The notes below the pieces were generated by a model, which searched no databases, had not been told where the DNA came from, and saw nothing but the letters and a program-made list of their open reading frames with translations. A DNA stretch of 10,813 nt, taken from positions 1-10,813 of the forward strand of contig CAILTC010000569.1 in assembly GCA_903837025.1 (NCBI GenBank). The letters are read 5' to 3'. Of the stretch, positions 7,834 to 10,813 are shown piece after piece; position 1 is the stretch's first letter, and every line of letters starts with the position of its first letter. Origin of the DNA: an uncultured Bacteroidota bacterium (GTDB lineage: Bacteria; Bacteroidota; Bacteroidia; Flavobacteriales; Flavobacteriaceae). The position numbers and the translations under genes are program-made.

Positions 7834-7841
7834 CAAAGTAA
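7834..7841 (-). promoter_or_regulatory. Possible promoter of the 294-residue gene / rsmI / hopJ unit
   Basis: Read on the minus strand this is TTACTTTG, one mismatch (second base) from TAnnTTTG. No clear -33 TTG is present. Transcription would start near 7828, about 50 nt before the ATG at 7777. It is the best candidate in the 101-nt divergent gap, but it is weak. Confidence 0.25.
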
Positions 7842-7878
7842 TAAAAACTATTCATTTTAAGCGCTAGAAAAATACAAA

Positions 7879-8496
7879 ATGTTTCTCGAAAATACAGTAA
7901 ATCACAAAGAACAATTTGGTTGGATCGAAGTTATTTGCGGTTCGATGTTCTCGGGCAAAACCGAGGAACTTATCCGCAGGCTAAAAAGAGCGCAATTTGC
8001 CAAACAAAAAGTCGAAATTTTCAAGCCCGCGATTGATACGCGCTATCACGACGAAATGGTGGTATCGCACGATGCCAATGAAATTCGCTCTACTCCCGTT
8101 CCTGCCGCTGCAAATATTGCTATTTTGGCCCAAGGTTGTGACGTTGTGGGTATTGACGAAGCCCAGTTTTTTGATGATGAAATCGTGAAAATTTGTAATG
8201 ATTTGGCTAACCAAGGTATCCGAGTGATTGTTGCTGGATTAGACATGGATTTCAAAGGCAATCCTTTTGGCCCCATGCCAGCATTGATGGCAACTGCCGA
8301 ATATGTCACCAAGGTTCATGCCGTATGTACTCGTACCGGAAATCTTGCCAATTACAGTTTTAGAAAAACAAATAATGACAAACTCGTTATGCTTGGTGAA
8401 ACCGAAGAATACGAACCTTTGAGTCGCGCAGCATATTACTATGCGATGAAAGAAAGTCATGAAAATAATGAAGCTTCTAAGGACAAAACCAAATAA
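7879..8496 (+). CDS. tdk: Thymidine kinase (type II TK)
   Basis: This 205-residue protein phosphorylates thymidine (and deoxyuridine) with ATP for dTMP salvage in the cytoplasm. It shows the P-loop GSMFSGKT (21-28), the DEAQFF motif with catalytic Glu94 (93-98), the [14 protein letters not shown] stretch (119-132) that follows it in the family, and the substrate lasso around 150-181. The structural zinc site of classical type II kinases needs four ligands, three or four of them Cys. Here only Cys150 remains: the usual second Cys is replaced in VCTRTGN, and the C-terminal Cys pair is replaced by [15 protein letters not shown] recall the same replacement in other Bacteroidetes enzymes, so I read it as a lineage variant and not a dead gene. 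The ATG at 7879 gives a short leader of about 13 residues before the first core strand. A hairpin terminator follows. Confidence 0.95.
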   Translation: MFLENTVNHKEQFGWIEVICGSMFSGKTEELIRRLKRAQFAKQKVEIFKPAIDTRYHDEMVVSHDANEIRSTPVPAAANIAILAQGCDVVGIDEAQFFDDEIVKICNDLANQGIRVIVAGLDMDFKGNPFGPMPALMATAEYVTKVHAVCTRTGNLANYSFRKTNNDKLVMLGETEEYEPLSRAAYYYAMKESHENNEASKDKTK

Positions 8497-8501
8497 AAAT
8501 C

Positions 8502-8523
8502 AACAACAAAAATGTTGTTTTTT
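8502..8523 (+). terminator. Intrinsic terminator of tdk
   Basis: Six nucleotides after the tdk stop, AACAACA (8502-8508) pairs perfectly with TGTTGTT (8513-8519) across an AAAA loop, and the T run continues to 8523. The stem is short and AT-rich, so it may be only partly efficient. Confidence 0.65.
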
Positions 8524-8533
8524 AAGAGGATTG

Positions 8534-8552
8534 TTAGCGAAAAGCTAATTTT
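8534..8552 (+). other. Small hairpin with GAAAA loop and T tail
   Basis: TTAGC (8534-8538) pairs with GCTAA (8544-8548) across the loop GAAAA and is followed by TTTT (8549-8552). It lies 11 nt after the tdk terminator and could act as a back-up terminator, although a 5-bp stem is weak on its own. Confidence 0.4.
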
Positions 8553-8563
8553 CACTTTGTAAG

Positions 8564-8583
8564 GTTTTATTCTTCAATAAAAC
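8564..8583. repeat. AT-rich inverted repeat between tdk and the antitoxin-like gene
   Basis: GTTTTATT (8564-8571) and AATAAAAC (8576-8583) are perfect 8-nt complements around a CTTC loop; a G-T pair (8563/8584) could extend it. It is the third hairpin in 83 nt. No strong T run follows, so it is not an obvious terminator; it may instead be a protein-binding dyad or chance in AT-rich DNA. Confidence 0.4.
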
Positions 8584-8616
8584 TCTAAAATAAACATTAT
8601 TCCATTTCTATTTTTC

Positions 8617-8624
8617 TAACTTTG
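8617..8624 (+). promoter_or_regulatory. Putative promoter of the antitoxin-like gene (and perhaps murF-alr), -7 element
   Basis: TAACTTTG is a perfect TAnnTTTG box located 17 nt before the ATG at 8642. A TTA at 8597-8599, 17 nt upstream, is the best -33 candidate. Transcription would start near 8630, giving a very short A-rich leader of about 12 nt, a common arrangement in Flavobacterium. No other matching box lies between here and the murF-alr start at 8938. Confidence 0.55.
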
Positions 8625-8625
8625 A

Positions 8626-8641
8626 TGTAAAATAAATTACA
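8626..8641. promoter_or_regulatory. Possible operator dyad TGTAA-N6-TTACA
   Basis: TGTAA (8626-8630) and TTACA (8637-8641) are perfect inverted repeats whose centres are 11 bp apart, one helical turn. The dyad fills the space between the -7 box and the start codon, where an autoregulating antitoxin would be expected to bind. Five-base arms in AT-rich DNA could be chance. Confidence 0.35.
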
Positions 8642-8884
8642 ATGGATTTACAAACTAGAAAAATCGCATTTATTCAAGAATTTCTTTCTATTGAAAGTGA
8701 GGAACTCCTTTCTCGATTTGAAAAATTGTTGAAAAACAGAAAAACAGCCAAAGAGGATTTGGATTTTCGTCCGATGACAATGGAAGAATTTGAAAATGGA
8801 ATAGAACAATCCATCGAAGATTCAAAAAACGAACGTGTTATTGAAGCAAACCAATTATTGGAAGAGATAAAAAAATGGGGTTAA
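8642..8884 (+). CDS. Small antitoxin-like protein, probable orphan type II antitoxin
   Basis: The product is 80 residues, charged, without signal peptide or Cys. An N-terminal amphipathic helical part (MDLQTRKIAFIQEFL, then SEELLSRFEKLLK) is followed by RPMTMEEFENGIEQSIEDSK and a final helix ending EEIKKW. This organisation, a short helical N-terminus and an MTMEEF...EEIKKW tail, resembles the antitoxins that precede RelE/ParE toxins in Bacteroidota; the assignment rests on my recognition of that pattern. Antitoxins of this kind bind and neutralise the toxin through the C-terminal part and often repress their own promoter. A perfect -7 box and a dyad lie just upstream. No intact toxin gene follows: an ATG overlapping the last codons opens only six codons. 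The protein sits alone between tdk and murF-alr. Another small regulatory protein is possible. Confidence 0.7.
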   Translation: MDLQTRKIAFIQEFLSIESEELLSRFEKLLKNRKTAKEDLDFRPMTMEEFENGIEQSIEDSKNERVIEANQLLEEIKKWG

Positions 8885-8895
8885 TAATTTATTGA
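8875..8895 (+). pseudogene. Vestigial start of a RelE/ParE-type toxin gene
   Basis: An ATG at 8875 overlaps the end of the antitoxin-like gene by 10 nt, the layout usual for coupled toxin-antitoxin pairs. It encodes MGLIIY and then TGA (8893-8895). Toxins of the RelE/ParE family in Bacteroidota commonly begin with a short hydrophobic strand followed by a Trp (IYWT or IIWT style), so TGA sits where TGG would be expected. Beyond the stop the 42 nt up to murF show no toxin-like sequence in any frame, which suggests that most of the gene was deleted. The remnant is only six codons, so the call is an inference. Confidence 0.4.
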
Positions 8896-8937
8896 ATAAA
8901 CTCCCTCAATCTTTTAATTTTCCACTATTCAAATCAA

Positions 8938-10813
8938 ATGAATTTATCTCTAAAAAACATTTCCGAAATTCTCAATGCCAAATTTGTTGGCACAACTTCA
9001 ACATCCGTAATCGACAACATTTCCATCGATAGCCGCTCTTTGCAAAACAACGAAAAAACCTTGTTTTTCGCATTAGTCGGACCCAATAATGACGCCCATA
9101 TTTATATCGCAGCCTTGATCGAAAAAGGGGTTCAAAACTTTGTAGTTACTCATATTCCGGAAGGATTAACATACAAAGTAAACTTTTTAATTGTCGAAAA
9201 TACTTTGGATGCCTTACAAAAATATGCCGCTTATCATCGCAGTCTATTTCGATTTCCTGTCATCGGATTGACCGGAAGCAACGGAAAAACGATTGTCAAA
9301 GAATGGTTGAATTTTCTATTAAGCCCTGATTTCAATATCATCCGAAGTCCAAAAAGTTATAATTCTCAAGTTGGCGTACCGTTATCGGTGATTTCGATTA
9401 ACGAAAAACACAATCTTGGAATTTTTGAAGCTGGGATTTCGAAAATGAATGAGATGGAAAAGTTGGAAGTTATCATTCGACCAAGCATCGGAATTATTAC
9501 CAATATCGGTTCGGCACACGATGAAGGTTTTGACGATTTAGAGAAAAAAATTAAAGAAAAACTAAAACTTTTCAAACATTCTAAACTAATCATTTATCAA
9601 AAAAACGAAGTTGTTGATGCTTTGATAAATTCAAAAAAGAAGTCGTTTTCTTGGAGCTACGAAAACGAAACTGCCGATGTATTTATCGTAAAAAAAGCAA
9701 TCACTGATAAAACAACACTGCAAATCAGGTATGACAACACCAATTTCGAAATAGAAATACCATTTCAAGATGATGCTTCAATAGAAAATGCCATTACTTG
9801 CTTGATGGTTTTATTAAGTTTTAAATACGATCATAAAACCATACAAAACCGCATTCAATGGCTATATCCTGTTGAAATGCGATTGAAAGTCAAAAACGGC
9901 ATCAATAACACAACACTTATTGACGACAGTTACAGTTCCGATTTTCAATCATTGAAAATTGCTTTAGATTTTCTGGAGAGCCAAAAACAGTACAAAAATA
10001 AGACCGTAATTCTTTCCGATATTTTTCAAAGTGGTTTGTCAAATGAGGAATTATATTCGAAAGTTTCACAGCTCATTGTATCCAATAAAATTAAGCGCGT
10101 TATTGGGATTGGCGAAACCATTTCGGCATTTAAAAACAAGTTCGACAACTGTATCACTTTTAAAAACACAGCCGACTTTTTCTTAAATTTCAACCATTTG
10201 AATTTTGGCAATGAAACCATTTTGGTAAAAGGTGCGCGTCATTTTCAATTTGAAGATATCGTTGCCGCATTAGAGAAAAAAACGCATGAAACCGTTCTAG
10301 AAATCAATCTGAATGCGATAAGCCACAATCTCAATTTTTATAAATCAAAGCTGAAACCAACCACTAAAATGATGGTTATGGTAAAAGCTTTTGGTTATGG
10401 AAACGGAGGATTTGAAATTGCCAAATTGCTTGAACATCACAAAGTAGATTATCTGGGTGTGGCTTTCGCCGATGAAGGAATCACGCTAAAAAAAGAAGGA
10501 ATTCTGCTGCCTATTATGGTTTTGAATCCAGAAACCACGAGTTTTTCGGCTATAATTCAGCATCATTTAGAACCCGAAATTTATAGTATAAAAGGATTAA
10601 ATGCCTTTTTGAAAATTGCCGAACAACGAAAATTAAAACATTTTCCTATTCATATTAAACTCGACACAGGAATGCACCGTTTAGGTTTTGAAACAGGAAA
10701 CATTGATGAATTAATTTCAACTTTAAAAAACAATAAAACAGTTCAAGTACGAAGTATTTTATCACATTTGGCAACAAGCGATGAATTTGAGCAAAGAAAA
10801 TTTGCGCTTTCTC
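8938..10813 (+). CDS. Bifunctional MurF-Alr: UDP-MurNAc-tripeptide:D-Ala-D-Ala ligase / alanine racemase (3' end outside window)
   Basis: The frame is open from ATG 8938 to the window edge (625 codons) and encodes a fusion known from Bacteroidota. The MurF part (about 1-445) adds D-Ala-D-Ala to the UDP-MurNAc-tripeptide in the cytoplasm. It shows the ATP loop GSNGKT (113-118), NIGSAH (189-194), a Lys208 where Mur ligases carry the carbamylated lysine, PVEMRL (311-316) and DDSYSSD (329-335), the family's DDSYNAN position. The Alr part begins near residue 451 with an EINLNAISHN strand. It carries the PLP lysine Lys483 in MVKAFGYGNG and the KLDTGMHRLGF stretch (574-584), which holds the equivalents of the carbamylated Lys and the PLP-contacting Arg. 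The racemase supplies D-Ala for the D-Ala-D-Ala that MurF uses. About half of the racemase is missing, including its catalytic Tyr. No Shine-Dalgarno site and no promoter box directly precede it. Confidence 0.93.
   Translation, partial: MNLSLKNISEILNAKFVGTTSTSVIDNISIDSRSLQNNEKTLFFALVGPNNDAHIYIAALIEKGVQNFVVTHIPEGLTYKVNFLIVENTLDALQKYAAYHRSLFRFPVIGLTGSNGKTIVKEWLNFLLSPDFNIIRSPKSYNSQVGVPLSVISINEKHNLGIFEAGISKMNEMEKLEVIIRPSIGIITNIGSAHDEGFDDLEKKIKEKLKLFKHSKLIIYQKNEVVDALINSKKKSFSWSYENETADVFIVKKAITDKTTLQIRYDNTNFEIEIPFQDDASIENAITCLMVLLSFKYDHKTIQNRIQWLYPVEMRLKVKNGINNTTLIDDSYSSDFQSLKIALDFLESQKQYKNKTVILSDIFQSGLSNEELYSKVSQLIVSNKIKRVIGIGETISAFKNKFDNCITFKNTADFFLNFNHLNFGNETILVKGARHFQFEDIVAALEKKTHETVLEINLNAISHNLNFYKSKLKPTTKMMVMVKAFGYGNGGFEIAKLLEHHKVDYLGVAFADEGITLKKEGILLPIMVLNPETTSFSAIIQHHLEPEIYSIKGLNAFLKIAEQRKLKHFPIHIKLDTGMHRLGFETGNIDELISTLKNNKTVQVRSILSHLATSDEFEQRKFALS

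Noticed and set aside
8888..8900. Palindrome TTTATTGAATAAA just after the antitoxin-like gene
   Set aside because: A 6+1+6 AT-only dyad without GC pairs or a T tail is too weak for a terminator and easily arises by chance in AT-rich DNA.
8875..8940. Possible read-through fusion: the ATG at 8875 is in frame with murF, separated by one TGA
   Set aside because: The intervening residues resemble neither MurF nor a toxin, the MurF N-terminus starts naturally at 8938, and nothing suggests stop-codon recoding. The shared frame is a one-in-three coincidence.
1..10813. CRISPR arrays, insertion sequences, tRNA/rRNA genes, integron or phage genes
   Set aside because: No spaced direct repeats, transposase or integrase motifs, or tRNA-like cloverleaf sequences were found on reading both strands; intergenic space is small and accounted for.

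Overview
The window looks like chromosomal DNA of a Flavobacterium-type member of the Bacteroidota. The evidence is AT-rich intergenic DNA, A-rich leaders without clear Shine-Dalgarno sites, several matches to the TAnnTTTG -7 promoter element of this phylum, a fused murF-alr gene, a Bacteroidota-type thymidine kinase, and LpxH, which implies a Gram-negative lipid A envelope. The species assignment is inference from protein and promoter style; no rRNA gene is present. Nearly all of it is housekeeping DNA. I see no rRNA or tRNA genes, CRISPR array, insertion sequence, prophage or secretion cluster, and no intergenic stretch longer than about 180 bases.

Layout. 1-914 (+): the 3' end of a QueD/6-pyruvoyl-tetrahydropterin synthase family gene, then lpxH (lipid A synthesis). 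919-3887 (-): recJ followed by an MFS exporter gene; the exporter stops only 4 nt from the lpxH stop (convergent pair). 3888-4066: divergent promoter region. 4067-5719 (+): adenine deaminase. 5739-5819: a long AT-rich hairpin terminator between convergent genes. 5832-7777 (-): a tight three-gene unit read in the order unknown 294-residue protein, rsmI (16S rRNA 2'-O-methyltransferase), hopJ-family small protein. 7778-7878: divergent promoter region. 7879-8496 (+): thymidine kinase, ending in a terminator. 8497-8641: hairpins, a promoter and a possible operator. 8642-8884 (+): a small antitoxin-like gene. 8938-10813 (+): murF-alr fusion, cut by the window end within the alanine racemase domain.

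The genes cover cell envelope building (lpxH, murF-alr), DNA repair (recJ), nucleobase and nucleoside salvage (adenine deaminase, tdk) and ribosome modification (rsmI). They are several separate transcription units and not one pathway.

The most interesting spot is 8617-8937. An antitoxin-like gene has its own perfect TAnnTTTG box and a TGTAA-N6-TTACA dyad, but the toxin expected downstream is reduced to a six-codon start (MGLIIY) that ends in TGA where toxins of this type usually carry Trp. The module looks like a decayed toxin-antitoxin locus lodged between tdk and the essential murF-alr gene, which may depend on its promoter. I found no convincing wholly new system; the remaining findings are local oddities.
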